DNA of 64,000 nt from Pyrenochaeta sp. MPI-SDFR-AT-0127 (GCA_020747015.1 JAGTJM010000001.1:1178001-1242000), one strand, 5' to 3'; shown: positions 1 to 11,004, counted from the stretch's first letter. Translations and numbers: made by a program. Notes: a model not told the origin generated them from the sequence alone.

Positions 1-1250
1 CTCGTTGTCCCCTTTCGCCTCCCCTGGATATGCCCCTCGACTACCTCAAAGTCAGGGTCGGAACGAAGTCACCGCAAATGCGCACGTTGCTCTGTCACCC
101 ACAGCGATATCAACAACAAGGCACGGACGGCACGCAAACACCGTCCACGTGCTCTTGTCTCCATCACTGACATGGGCGCCATGATCGGATCGAGCCCACC
201 GTTCATCTGCAGGTGGCGCACCACCGATGTCATCGCAGAACCCCTCTCCCTGAGACAATGGTTTGCAGGATTAGCGGCCCAAAATGCCCATTGCAAAAAG
301 ACCCCACAAGATCTGGGCTTTTCCACGCGGCAATTGGGTTTGACCTTCAGAAAACAAGGGTCCATGTTATTCACAGTTGCCGATGTAAATCCGCTTTGAC
401 ATAACAAGGAATGGGATTCACATGCATTGATTTAATGTCCGACCTGACTCGCGGCTACCCTTGTTAGCAACCTGGGAATTCTCTTCCTTCTGTTGATCAC
501 CAGTTCGTGGCCTTCATCAGATTGCTCACTGCCGTGCTCCAAGGTATTTAGCGAGCCGAGACTCATCACACTGGTTGGTGACCTAGGTCGCCATATCCCA
601 TGCATTGTTTGGGACGTAACGTTACATGGAGTCAGAGATCGATGTGCCTCTTGGTGAAGAACAGTGACCTAGACCTCGGTCAACCAAGTGTTGCCGGTCC
701 TGTCATCGGGATCGTGCGGATGGACCGCCCAAGGTTGACTACCTATTCGGAAGGTAACAGATTGCGATATGCCAAACAATAACTATGCCGCTTTGTTGCC
801 AAAATCCTTCGAATAGACTTGCATTTGTACGCGCCAACCTCACAGGCCTGCGGCACAGCAGGTGGGCCAGCTGGTTTCTCATGTCTTCATCCAAGTAATG
901 CAGTCTCGACCTGAGGCAGACATTCACCTTCATGCGCTCCATCACTCCACCTTCCCTGAGTAGAACTTGGCTCTATGGTTATGCGTCTCAAGTTGTTCTC
1001 TCTGTTGTCGTTGTTCTTCTTCTCCTTCTTTTCGATTTATCTTGCATTTGATCCTGCATGCGGCGCAGCTGCGATCCTAGCGGCTATCGTCCCAAACGCG
1101 CCAATGATCGATTGTTTTATTTTGAAATCTTCCGAGCGGCTGCCATGCACGCAGCCTTGTGGCGCTGGTGTTTCAAACGGTTTACCCAGCCGCTGGAGTG
1201 CTGTGCCACAACTTGAATGTTTCTTTGGTAGTGCGGCGCAATGTTCACGG
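1..1250. other. Intergenic, no supported gene
   Basis: No reading frame here carries a recognisable domain. A hydrophobic open frame begins near 975, but it runs through the TATA box and 5' leader of the next gene, so I read it as pyrimidine-rich promoter sequence rather than a gene. Confidence 0.5.
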
Positions 1251-1253
1251 GGA

Positions 1254-1259
1254 TATAAA
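1254..1259 (+). promoter_or_regulatory. TATA box of the small secreted protein gene
   Basis: A TATAAA hexamer lies about 120 bp upstream of the ATG at 1379. It is followed by an A/C-rich, G-poor leader (about 1290-1378) that ends in CAAG just before the ATG, which is typical of strongly transcribed fungal genes. Confidence 0.5.
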
Positions 1260-1378
1260 GGAATTGAAGAGCACCCTCAGAATACTTACTTGATAAAACA
1301 TCTACCAAACTCAAATTCTTGTGATACCAAAATACAATCACCTCAACTACATTCCCAACTCCACACAAAATTGTCAAG

Positions 1379-1822
1379 ATGAGGTCTTTTGTCGTTGTCA
1401 CGTCCATACTCGCTCTGGTAGCAGCAGTGCCCACCCCACAAGCCCTATCCTCAAATACCAAAGCAAACGCCATGGCTTACGTCCGCCTCATAGGCGACTC
1501 GAATCAACACTACTCTACTGGTGACACGCAGACGCCTTCGCTACCCCGCGGTAGCGTCATCCCCGTATTGTTGGGCCAATCACTCGATTTCAGCTTCAGT
1601 GCGCCTCGAATCCAAGCAATCGAAATAGCGCGAGTCGCTCAAGGACAAAGCCTAAGTGGGATCGCCGTCGCAAAGGATGATGAGGATGTAGTGTGCAAGG
1701 CCTCGATGAACGGGTCAAGCAAAGGCCCCTCATTCAGGTTGGGGGATGTACGGGTGCTCTTAGATGGAGGGCGAACAGTCAAGCTGACAGGATTGACGTG
1801 TGGAGTGGAAAAGAGGGCATGA
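1379..1822 (+). CDS. Small secreted protein, unknown function
   Basis: A single-exon gene of 147 residues. Residues 1-17 form a clear signal peptide (MRSFVVV, a hydrophobic core, then AAVP), so the mature protein of about 128 residues should be exported. The mature part has only two cysteines (in VVCKAS and LTCGVE), which could form one disulfide, and the end is basic (EKRA). I recognise no domain. It sits behind a good TATA box and leader and converges with the next gene, with 151 bp between stop codons. It could be a cell-wall or apoplastic protein; effector status is only a possibility. Confidence 0.75.
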   Translation: MRSFVVVTSILALVAAVPTPQALSSNTKANAMAYVRLIGDSNQHYSTGDTQTPSLPRGSVIPVLLGQSLDFSFSAPRIQAIEIARVAQGQSLSGIAVAKDDEDVVCKASMNGSSKGPSFRLGDVRVLLDGGRTVKLTGLTCGVEKRA

Positions 1823-1973
1823 GAAGTACTTCTGGCTGGGTTCGGTCTTATTGCAGAGCGTGGGGGCTGCTTGGCTTTTGTTGGTATATACCCTTCGCAT
1901 CTTCTGGCTTCTTAATGTTTAGTGCATCATACACTGTACGCATCCTGTTTGGCGTTTGGAATAGAGGCAATAT

Positions 1974-2882
1974 TCATGGCTTGTAGCCTTTCATTAGTTT
2001 CTCGACCATATCGATTCCTGTCTGCTCTTCAGCAGAAATTGGCGTTGGCTTTGTCTTCTCTTTACTCTGGTCCAAGCCACCATTCTGCATAATCTGTTCC
2101 ATCATTCGTATGCCCTTCAACTCTTGCAATGGCGGTATGGATTTTAATGCTGCCCGGTCAATTGTCTCGAAGTCTATACTTCCAGAAGGCCTTTGCGGAC
2201 CTTCTACCTCATAGACTCGATCTGGTGTCACTACGAAGTCGCACTGCACTTCGCCTGCCTTTTTTGGTGTGATCTTGTCTACACCCAGTTGCACTTCATC
2301 AATGACTTGACAAGTATGGGCAACAGCGACAACAGGAGTGTCCGCGGTCAGGCAATTTATATCCCGCAGTATAGACCACTGCACTTCGAACAAAGCGTGG
2401 CCTTCCCAGATAACCACACCTTGTTCGTTGAAAGCGAGGCCTCCTGTAATGCACAAATCAATCGACATTTTTTCATGCTGGAGCTCTGCCAGCGAGAGTG
2501 ACTTTCCTAGCCCAGGCTTTTCCATGCCGTCTAAGCAGGCTGCCAGCGCATAGTTGCCCTCGCCTATTCGGTTTGGGTTTAGCAACACGAATCCTCGTCT
2601 TAGGCGGTACGTTGCTACCAAAATCGTCTTGCCGTCCTTAAGTGCTTGTTTGCGGAGCTGCTCGAGGCTGTTGTCAGACGTGACAAGAAGCGTCTTTGCA
2701 TTTTGGTAGCAAGGCAAGCTGACTACGCGCTCGATTGCGGATAAGGAGCCTCGGAAGTCGGGTGTGAAAGATAGAAAGTCGTAGTCAAAGCGAGAGTCGG
2801 GTACCGCATTGTGGAGCAGTTGTTGGTAGACATGCGCCCAAATGAGCTTTCTACGCTCGTCGGAGGATGCCGGGTTGATCAT
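1974..2882 (-). CDS. 5-formyltetrahydrofolate cyclo-ligase-like (MTHFSD-type) protein
   Basis: 302 residues, one exon, ATG at 2882. The opening SSDERRKLIWAHVYQQLL and the block TLLVTSDNSLEQLRKQALKDG resemble the 5-formyl-THF cyclo-ligase/NagB-RpiA-CoA transferase-like fold of MTHFS-domain proteins. True MTHFS converts 5-formyl-THF to 5,10-methenyl-THF with ATP. This longer version, with a central GLAFNEQGVVIWEGHALFEV segment and a charged tail, matches the MTHFSD-like branch better, so enzymatic activity is not assured. No targeting signal is seen, so the likely location is cytosol. Confidence 0.75.
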   Translation of the reverse strand: MINPASSDERRKLIWAHVYQQLLHNAVPDSRFDYDFLSFTPDFRGSLSAIERVVSLPCYQNAKTLLVTSDNSLEQLRKQALKDGKTILVATYRLRRGFVLLNPNRIGEGNYALAACLDGMEKPGLGKSLSLAELQHEKMSIDLCITGGLAFNEQGVVIWEGHALFEVQWSILRDINCLTADTPVVAVAHTCQVIDEVQLGVDKITPKKAGEVQCDFVVTPDRVYEVEGPQRPSGSIDFETIDRAALKSIPPLQELKGIRMMEQIMQNGGLDQSKEKTKPTPISAEEQTGIDMVEKLMKGYKP

Positions 2883-3340
2883 GAGTAATGTACAAAGGGG
2901 TGATGGTGTATCTCTAGAGAAGAAGATGGAGGACAGTGAGGTTTGATGTTGGGTTTATACCCTATTGCGGGGTGCGTTGAGAAAGAAATCTTTTGGTGGC
3001 GTGGTTGCCCAACCAATATGCGAGCCCTGTTCCTGCAACCCCCCTCTCTTACATTACACTACACTGTACTTCAAAATGAAGCCGTATGCTGCTCATCTCG
3101 TACGCTTCATCGGCCTCAGTGAACACCGACTCATCGCTGTGGACACGGAACACTGAGCCGGGATCATCCGTTTGCTGCGTCATCGGTGTTCTTCCCGAGG
3201 CGGCCACAATCGCCGTGATAGGCCAATCCCTCGAAATCGCTACGTCCGCCGTATATCCGGAGCATCGTATATCTTTCCATCGTGATGATTTCTCCAGTGC
3301 CACGTAGACATCCTCTCGAGAGTGACTGTCTGTATTCCGA
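2883..3340. other. Divergent intergenic region
   Basis: 458 bp between two outward-facing start codons, so it should hold both promoters. Short open frames on both strands near 3049-3307 overlap one another and resemble nothing known. Confidence 0.4.
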
Positions 3341-4690
3341 ATGCAGTTTGCAATGGAGCACGATCAATCAGCCAAGCAGAGCACCGAAAGAACATCGGCT
3401 CAGACATCTTACGACGGAGCGGCCTATACCAATACTCCAGATCCAATCACAGAGATGACGCAGATAAAATCTGCACAGCTCAAACTACCGGGGAACGAGT
3501 CAGACAAAACAGCAGCGATTCCAGGAGCTCCCCTACCAGCAATACCAGCCCAGGATGTGAGTCATCCCACAAACAAGGGTGAAGCTTCAAATGGCGCAAG
3601 AATACTACAGATCATGAAGTGGTTTGTCCGGGATCAATGGTTCCTTATAGCCATGGGAATGGTTGTCCTTATCTCGTCTCAAGTTCAGGTACCGGCATCA
3701 CGGCAGCGGATGAAGCGAACCGTCATTACATACCTGTCCGTGTCACTCATCTTCTTTATCAACGGCTGCACACTCGAAACCAAGGTCCTGCTGGCCAACT
3801 CTATGCGGTGGAAGCTACACGCCTTCGTACAACTGCAATGTTATCTCGTATGCTCAGCTGCTACATTTGCCATTGTCAGCCTGTGTGCGACAAATCCGAA
3901 CTTCATGGACCCATGGCTCCTGATCGGGTTGCTCTTCGTTGGCAGCGCTCCCACAACGATGAACTCAAATGTTGTCATGACGAGGCAAGCCCACGGCAAT
4001 ACAGCACTCACTGTGGTTCAATCCGTTATTGGCCAATTTCTCTGTCCCTTCCTCACGCCAATCATACTTCAAATGTACATGTCTACAGGCGCATGGTACA
4101 GCAAGGTCTTGGTCAATGGCGACAACTACAGCGAGATTTACAGACGTGTTTTCATGCAACTTGGGCTATCACTTTTTGTTCCCCTGTTTGTGGGTCAAAT
4201 AGTGCAACAACTCTTTCCAAAGCAAGTCAAGAAGATATTCTTCGACTGGAAACTAATCAAGTTGTCTTCTTTTGCCCTGCTCACCCTAGTGTGGCAGACA
4301 TTCGACCAAGCGTTTCAGTCTGGCGCATTCAAGCAAGTTAGACCTTCCAATATCGTCTTCGTTATCTTCATGTCCATAGCACTTTACTTCATTTGGCTGG
4401 CAATTTGTTTTGTAGCCTCAACGTTTTGGCTGCCAAAAAAGGATGTTATTGCGTGTTGCTACTGCTGCCCAGCAAAGGCGCTCGCCATGATCGTACCCCT
4501 CAGTTCGGTCATGTACATCAATGTCAGCCCAGTCGAGCAATCAAAGATGCAAATACCCGCTATCATGTTCCAAGCTTTTCAAGTCGGTATCGGAGGCATT
4601 TTAACAATCGTTTTCCGAAGATGGATCCGACCTGAAGAGCAGAAAGAGGAGGCCGAGTCGCACGTGGTTGAATCGGGGCAACAAAAATAG
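3341..4690 (+). CDS. RCH1/SLC10A7-like (SBF-like) membrane transporter
   Basis: 449 residues, uninterrupted. After an approximately 80-residue hydrophilic N-terminus comes a polytopic membrane domain, with hydrophobic segments such as FLIAMGMVVLISSQVQVP, TYLSVSLIFFINGCTL, LVCSAATFAIVSLCAT and a polar GSAPTTMNSNVVMTRQA stretch typical of the SBF-like family. The yeast member Rch1 is a plasma-membrane protein that limits calcium uptake; animal SLC10A7 affects Golgi glycosylation and calcium. ATG 3341 is used, although the next ATG at 3353 is also possible. The substrate cannot be read from the sequence. Confidence 0.88.
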   Translation: MQFAMEHDQSAKQSTERTSAQTSYDGAAYTNTPDPITEMTQIKSAQLKLPGNESDKTAAIPGAPLPAIPAQDVSHPTNKGEASNGARILQIMKWFVRDQWFLIAMGMVVLISSQVQVPASRQRMKRTVITYLSVSLIFFINGCTLETKVLLANSMRWKLHAFVQLQCYLVCSAATFAIVSLCATNPNFMDPWLLIGLLFVGSAPTTMNSNVVMTRQAHGNTALTVVQSVIGQFLCPFLTPIILQMYMSTGAWYSKVLVNGDNYSEIYRRVFMQLGLSLFVPLFVGQIVQQLFPKQVKKIFFDWKLIKLSSFALLTLVWQTFDQAFQSGAFKQVRPSNIVFVIFMSIALYFIWLAICFVASTFWLPKKDVIACCYCCPAKALAMIVPLSSVMYINVSPVEQSKMQIPAIMFQAFQVGIGGILTIVFRRWIRPEEQKEEAESHVVESGQQK

Positions 4691-4938
4691 GATACTGGAA
4701 AGCAGATCAGGGTCTTCGTTTTGTACGGTTGACTCTTAGATCTCGGCATCTCATGCGCGGACTCTCCACTCTTGTTCTTATTGTATCGCTTCAAACAACC
4801 ACACCGTTTTACTCCTTGCTTTCCGTCTCTTGTCAATAGAAATTCTTCCTCCCGATGACAAAGAGTGTTCAGCTCAAAATATACAAAGAATGCAAAGACG
4901 CCACCAGGTATGCAAAGTTGAAATTTTTCATCGTCTCC

Positions 4939-5241
4939 TTAGAGCTTTGTGCAACAGCATCCATTGGGTATCTATATCTGTTAGACAGTCGGCCTCCCCA
5001 GCTGATTGCACTATACTCACGCATGTGCAGACTCCAGTGAAGCCTTCGCAAGGACATTCGACGCAAGCGAGGGCGGAAACGCTATCATCTGCGTTCCGTA
5101 CCTCTTTCACAGATCGATTCAGGCTGACCTGTCCGCTACGGTTAGACCCGCCATGCTCAACGCACAGGGACGACGTACTGCTGCAGGCGATGCGACGGCG
5201 AGAGTTGCTGCAACAACAGCGATCAATGCGGAGAGCTTCAT
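4939..5241 (-). CDS. Tiny eight-cysteine secreted protein, three exons
   Basis: Found by splice analysis; no single open frame shows it. Exon 1 is 5179-5241, exon 2 is 5021-5128 and exon 3 is 4939-4971. Intron 1 (5129-5178, 50 nt) has GTACGT, CTAAC and ACAG. Intron 2 (4972-5020, 49 nt) has GTGAGT, CTAAC and ATATAG. All joins are phase 0. The product is 67 residues: a signal peptide of about 18 residues ending in VASP/A, a polar spacer, then a cysteine-rich tail with CVECPC, GVCTC and a final GCCC, eight cysteines in about 33 residues. That is the profile of small disulfide-rich fungal secreted proteins and effector candidates. Function is unknown. The acceptor 6 nt earlier would add one residue and stop. 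Confidence 0.62.
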
Positions 5242-6557
5242 GATGGAGAAGTATTACGGGTCAGGGACGTATGGAACGTGCAATTGCGGGGACCAAACAA
5301 TCTCTCACGATGCAATCAGTTGTTCTGGCGTTTCAGACGGGAGGACCAGATCCAGGGAACAGCGACCTGCCAGTTCTTAAGCAGCAATACTTCTGTCCAT
5401 CAATCTAATTTTACCCCTAGCTCGTCTTCCAATAGTTCGCATCCATCTATTCATCAATGAGCAGAGTGGGTACGAAAAAAAGGCCGATTCCCCGCCCTCG
5501 TGGCAGGCGCAATTTGCACAGTGTTAATTTATCTCGAGCTGGAGTTGTGTTCCGGAACGTCCAGCATCTCGGTTTTAGCGTGCCATGGGCGGCCAGATCT
5601 TTTCCCGGATAAACGGTAGAACTGGGGTGCATATGAAAGCATGGAGCAGTAAGGTGACTTAACAAGGCCCTAAGGTTATCAATATGCCTTGGCATCAGTG
5701 CTGCGGCTCCTACCATTCGTTGATGAATTAGCTCCCCTGCGCTAGGACAAGAACCTGGGAAGCCAATGTGAAGCATCGGATAACGCCTACTTTCAGTCAT
5801 TTGTTCATAACTTCCCGTTCTGGGCTGTAAAGAAATGGTGTCCTTGATGTCCATCTTGCGGCGTGTTTGTGTTCCTGCTGTGCCACTGTCGACCCGACCC
5901 GGGAGGCCCAATTTTTGCGCCAACTACAATTCTCCGCTTCACACACGTCACTCCCATGTGGGAAAAGAGTTTCAGGAGTAACAAGAAATTCCTCCGAGAT
6001 CCGCACATCGATCAAATTTCACGAGCAACCCTTGCCGATCCGGGACACACCGAATAATTCTCCAGATCTAGACTCAAACTCGAACTTGCCCTCGAGCCGT
6101 GGCACTAGTATTGAGTACCTATACGAGGAAGCACCTGCTTCAACCGTTGGACTACTGCACACTAAGATCCTCTCGCCGACTGAGTCCTTGAACTAGATAT
6201 CTTGTCTACGATTTCCTACATTGCTGTGGCGCACATTAAGACAGCTGATTGTTGCTTTGAAGTACTTCCCGTTCGAAGCGGTGACCTAGCGGACCAAAAC
6301 CGGATCCTCACAACCGTTATCCCACCCACTGTCGCGGCTAAACGAACTCGTAAACGAGATATCACACATGACATGCGTCAAGAGATGCTGCCTTCTAGAA
6401 AATCATGCGATCGCTAAGGGCAAAAGAATATCTCCAAACTGACAACAGGGTCCAGGCAATACAAACCGGCTCGGCTGCGCATACAGGTTCATCCCACTGC
6501 ACACGCACTCACATTATATCATTCCGTACGCATCCTTGATGGAAATTAGACTACCAG
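5242..6557. other. Intergenic, no supported gene
   Basis: About 1.3 kb between the cysteine-rich secreted protein and the 5S gene. The longest open frame (minus, near 5447-5923) has no recognisable domain, signal peptide or splice support. Confidence 0.45.
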
Positions 6558-6572
6558 AAAAAAAAACAAAAA
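6558..6572 (-). terminator. Pol III T-run terminator of the 5S gene
   Basis: On the minus strand the 5S sequence is followed at once by TTTTTTG and a further run of nine T, as expected for RNA polymerase III termination. Confidence 0.75.
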
Positions 6573-6691
6573 ACATACAACAGCGGGGATTCGCCAGTGG
6601 TCACCCACCTGACTACTGATCCGCCGGTCGCAGCCTTAAGTATGGCTGAGCGGACGGGAAGCCCTGGAGTACTGCGCCTATGGTCGTATGT
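6573..6691 (-). rRNA. Dispersed 5S ribosomal RNA gene
   Basis: Read on the minus strand, the 119-nt sequence starts ACATACGACCATAGG and ends CTGTTGTATGT, so its ends pair as helix I. It contains the conserved fungal 5S blocks GGGCTTCCCGTCCGCTCAG, ACTTAAG and GGTGGGTGACCAC. These include the internal pol III promoter (A box and C box region). Compared with the usual filamentous-fungal 5S, helix II is changed on both sides (GCGCAG opposite CTGCGA) with most pairs kept, which suggests a functional variant. Single scattered 5S genes are normal in Pezizomycotina. Confidence 0.93.
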
Positions 6692-7412
6692 GGAATATGA
6701 GACTAATTACTGCGCTCAAGGGCATCGCTGTAGAACCACTGTGTTCACTCATCACTCACCTCGCCTGGAACGAGCGGCTCCACAGGACCCATTAAATCTG
6801 CACAAGTCGCCTAGCGTTCACGAGGGGGAAAAAAGGCGGTGGGGTTCGAGACCACAGGACGGGGGGGCTGAATGGAATCGGCATCCCATGTTAGAAGGGC
6901 AGCATATGTGGCGTACCAGGTGCACGTCATATGTCAAGGATATCATCATCCGCAAATGTGGGAATCTACCTAGGCTAAACGATTTGGGGGTGAGTGCAGA
7001 AATGAGTATTGATTCATCGAATGCTCAACTAAAGTTTGGACATAATCTGTAATATGATATCGAGTACGAAACACGAAGTGGACATTGAAGGCGTTCAGGG
7101 TTGGAAAGTGTGTAATGCTCCGAAAGCAGTATTGGGCATGGCATGTGTAATATGTGCAGCTGAAATCCAGCATTCGGATCAAAGTGCATTATGTAATTTT
7201 TAAAGTGCTCCTGAAGCTCCAAACTCATTGTCATCCAAGCCCGGTATCAGAGTCCATACGCCACCTGCGTCTCTTGAGGCCAAGCGCCTTGCAATCTTAC
7301 ACGAAGCAAAAATAAGTAAAAGAAAGCCAATACCTTCCCACCCATGTCGCTGACACTGCGTTTTCAAAGTGCAGAAGTTGGAATTTTGAAACCCACCACG
7401 TGATTGTTATGT
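6692..7412. other. Intergenic, no supported gene
   Basis: About 720 bp between the 5S gene and the 3' end of SPT16, presumably including the SPT16 3' UTR. I see no coding signal. Confidence 0.45.
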
Positions 7413-10400
7413 TCAGCGCTTGCGTTTCTTGCCCTTGCCCTCGTCTTCATCATCCAGCGTGGTCTCCTTGTCTTTCTTCGCAGCCTTCTTGTCTAGCTCA
7501 TCCCAGCTCTCGCCCTCGGAAAAGTCTTCTTCTGAGCCCTCATCGCTCATTTCGTCACTCGCTTTCTCGTCAAAGTCGCTCTCATCGGACGACTCATCTG
7601 AAATTGCAAGCTCCGACTCCGAGACCTCAAATGCGGACTCTTCCTCTTCTTCGCCTTCATCTTCGTCGTCAGTCTCAGTAGACAAGAACGACCAACCACC
7701 ATCAGCGAAGAACTGATGGGGGTCTGAAGTGACGGTCTTTATAATGGTGGCCCAGTTTAGATTGAGTGGACCTTCGCTGAAGGGAATATCCACTGAGTCT
7801 AGCCAGTCCTTGACTGGATCAAGTGATTCGACGGGTATGGTGTTGATGTGGACGGGTGGACGGTTGTAATCCTTAAATACAACCACCATGTCGAAGTTCC
7901 TTAAACCGAACTGTACGCGCTCGAGATGCACAATTTCAATCTCTGAAAGTGTGAGACAGGTGAAGGGAGGTTCAGTGAGTTGGACCAAACAATCAGTCGT
8001 CGGTTGAACGAGCACGGATGATCGCGAGGGTACACCATTGAAGCCAAGCTCACGGTACGGGATGTCAACGCTAACATTCTCGTTTCGTGCGGCATCCGCA
8101 ATCTTCTCGGCGAAGTTCTTGAACTCCTTGTCGAGTTGTGCGCGCCGCCTACGCTCTTCCTGCTCTTGCTCAAACTCCTCTTCGTCACCGAATTTGTGTC
8201 GGCGCTTCCGATTGCCTGTCTCATCGAATTGCATCTCAGTAGCTTCTCGGACGAATTGCACATCCTTGGTCTTCTTCTTGCCAAGCATGATCGGGTTCTT
8301 GAGGTGAACATGGATAATGACGATGAGTTCGTGTTGAGAGGGCTGAAAGAAGAGATGCTTCATGTTGCTGAACAGAACATCGATCTTGGCAGTGCCATTA
8401 CCGTGGACATAACGCAGACCGTTCTGGTGAATCTCCACACTTCCTGGAATGCGCTTTCCATCAAGCGCAGGTCGGATGAAGATGAGATCAAGCATATGCG
8501 GTTTTCGCGCTGAGATTATTAGCAGAAGTTCAGCACCAAAGAACTGATAACTTACTCTTAAGAGGGATGAGCTTATCTTGCTCAACGACATCCTCCATCT
8601 GCTTCTTTTCTGTCTCACGTCGCACGACATCTTTCTTCAGCTCGGTGATGTCTTTCGTGATCTGGTCGATGCGATCGACATCCTGGGATTTGAAGGTCAA
8701 GCTGCGGATAAAGTGTGCATTGGGGTCCTCAAAGGGCTGGTCGTCTTTTCGGCCAACACCTTGACCAGGCGATAGGAAGTTGATACGGAGGGATGTGAAG
8801 TCAGCCTCGGGAGTGTGCGAAGCGTTCTTGATGGTGTGAATATGGAACGGCACGGGACGTCCCATGATGGGCAGAAGCACAGTCAAGCTCTTCTTGTCCA
8901 CTACAATCTCCAGATTGGCAACTGAAGCTGGAAACTGATTGTCGCGTTTGTACGATTCAAACTTCTTGAACTTTTTCTCTTCAGTGCCATTGAGAGACTT
9001 TGCGCCTTCGCTGTACTGCTCCAAACCTTGTTGCTGCTTCTTGCTGTGCAGCTCTCTCTGATGTTGTCGGCGTTGCTCCTCCTTTTCTGCATCCTGATTG
9101 GTCGTGCGCTCGTGTCGGGTTCGGGTCTTTGTGATGTTTGTCTGCGCAATGGCAGGAGCCCGCTCCTTCTTTACCTTTGGCTTGGCCTCTTCTTCCTCTT
9201 CATCAAAGAAGAACGAAACGGCGTCCAAATCAGATGTTGTGTCCTTTGTGAAGACTGCGCAATCGCCCTGTCCAACGCGAACGGTATCGACCAGCACAAG
9301 GGAGTAAGTCTTGCTCTTCTTGTCCTGCGGCTTGCTGTTCTCCAGATCCTGCAGACCAGTCTGAACGACCAAGGTCATGCCATCCTTGAGAACACGTACA
9401 TTCTTGCCGCTGAGAAGCAATGCAGTATCCTTGTTCTCGGTACCGATGCCGTAGCCGACATTCTTGGGGAAGTTCTTCTCCCACTCGGGCTTCTTGGACT
9501 TGAGATGTGCCAGAGCCTTGTTATAAACGTCCTTTGCTACCACGCCGTCTCTGATGGATTTGATGACCAGATCGTGTATGGCTAGTAGCAGCTTGTAAGC
9601 CGTCTCTTGCTCCTTGTTTGGGCCAACCATGTATGTTCGGCCCACCATGGCACCGTATGTCTGGTAGCGGAGGCCGAGGACCGAGATGATGACGCCTGCG
9701 TGCAGGTTGTTGTCATCCGGCTCAGATGCAAATTTCAGGTCGTATGTTCCACCACTCTGTACGGTTGGCTGCAGGCACCAATCTAACTGCATGGAATCGA
9801 ATGTCTTGGAAACCTTTTGCTTCTCAAAGAACTTTGCGTCGTCGATTTTGTTGGCGACCTTGTCGGCAAGTGCTCGGTGGGAGATTTTCTTCTCCGAGTC
9901 GAGGATGTCGGACATTTCTTCGACGAAATAGTTGGTCATGAGGGCGCTGGAGGCGCGCGAGGCATCTCGAATAGTTCGCTGCCAAATTAGCGGCTTGTCG
10001 CATCTTGTGCAGTGCTTCTGTCAACTTACGAGCTCCTTCTCGTCCTTGACAGACAAGGCAGCGTTGGACAGGATAGGCGCCAGATCGACCTGGTCCTCTT
10101 CCTTGATGCCCGCCTCTTGGAAGGCAGCCTTCCACTCATCGGCGAAGGCGCCGGTAGCGCTGTCCTTTTTGAGCACGGCAGTCTTCTTGCCGGCCTTCTT
10201 GAGAGTGTCCAAGCATGTCTGGAATTGCTTCTTGTTCTCCTCGGCGTCCTTGCCTCGGACGAGGATTTCCACGGGGACCTTGCCGCCTTTGAGAGGCTCC
10301 AGGTAGGATGCTGCAGGGTGCGAATTAGCATCTTGGTCAGCGATCGAGGGCCGTCATGAGACTCACCCTTCTTCTTGGTCGTGACGATCTGGAGGAGGTC

Positions 10401-10687
10401 GGGCGTGAGGATGAAGAGAGTCGCGGGGAACTCGTAGCCCAGCAGCCAAAGCTGTGCAATTACTGTCAGCTCTTCAGTCTTGCGGTGGTCTATGATGGCA
10501 GACTTGCCTGGAAAGCGGCGGGCTTCAAGTAGCTGCCTGGCTCGCTCGCCTTTCCTACGACGGTGGCGATTGAGCTTGCGCCCTGGAACATGTGGTCGCC
10601 AGAGCGCTTGTCGGCCTTCCACTTTGTGACAAAGTTGCTCAGGCGCTCCTGGAAGGCCTGTTTGTCGATGACAATGTCGTCGGCCAT
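7413..10687 (-). CDS. SPT16: FACT complex subunit SPT16
   Basis: Five exons: 10508-10687, 10367-10451, 10030-10310, 8556-9978 and 7413-8509, giving 1021 residues, the usual SPT16 length. With Pob3, SPT16 forms FACT, which dismantles and rebuilds nucleosomes during transcription and replication in the nucleus. The N-terminus (WLLGYEFPATL, VPVEILVRGK) leads into the catalytically dead M24 peptidase-like domain (MSDILDSEKKISHRALADKV, GVIISVLGLRYQTYGAMVGR, GYGIG). A middle domain follows (FIRPALDGKRIPGSVEIHQNG), then the Rtt106-like PH region with PPFTCLTLSEIEIVHLERVQ. The end is a long acidic Asp/Glu/Ser tail closing in KGKKRKR. Intron 1 has a GC donor (GCAAGT); the others are GT-AG. Confidence 0.97.
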
Positions 10688-11004
10688 GGTGAAGGCGGGG
10701 GCGCGGAGACGTGCCTTCAGACGGAGACGAGGGTGGAAGAGCAAAGTCGGGAGTCGATGTGGACAGCGACGATGGACAAAAGTCGCGGGCTCGAGGTGGA
10801 TGGATGGCGACGCGGGAGACGCGATTGAAGCGGTCGAGTGGCCCAAGCTCCGCGCCGCGCCTTGACTTTTGCCCACGCCGTTCACCTGGACTTTGGCCTT
10901 GACCTTTACTGCCTGGACTGCCTGGGCCTTCGCTACCCCGACGACATCGCCCCTCACTTCCTAGACGGCCTCGACGACCTTCACTCTCTCACGTCCGCTA
11001 TGCC
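10688..11004. promoter_or_regulatory. Shared divergent promoter, SPT16 and mitochondrial carrier
   Basis: 317 bp between the SPT16 ATG (minus) and the carrier ATG (plus), GC-rich and without a clear TATA box. Both genes must start transcription from this short region. Confidence 0.5.

Noticed and set aside
975..1382. Plus-strand frame with a hydrophobic start and several cysteines
   Set aside because: It runs through the TATA box and leader of the gene at 1379 and its hydrophobic start comes from a C/T tract typical of promoters.
5447..5923. 158-codon minus frame
   Set aside because: No domain, signal peptide or splice signals; composition looks random.
10688..10957. Upstream extension of the SPT16 first exon frame
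   Set aside because: The frame is open only by chance in GC-rich promoter DNA; ATG 10687 matches the expected SPT16 N-terminus.
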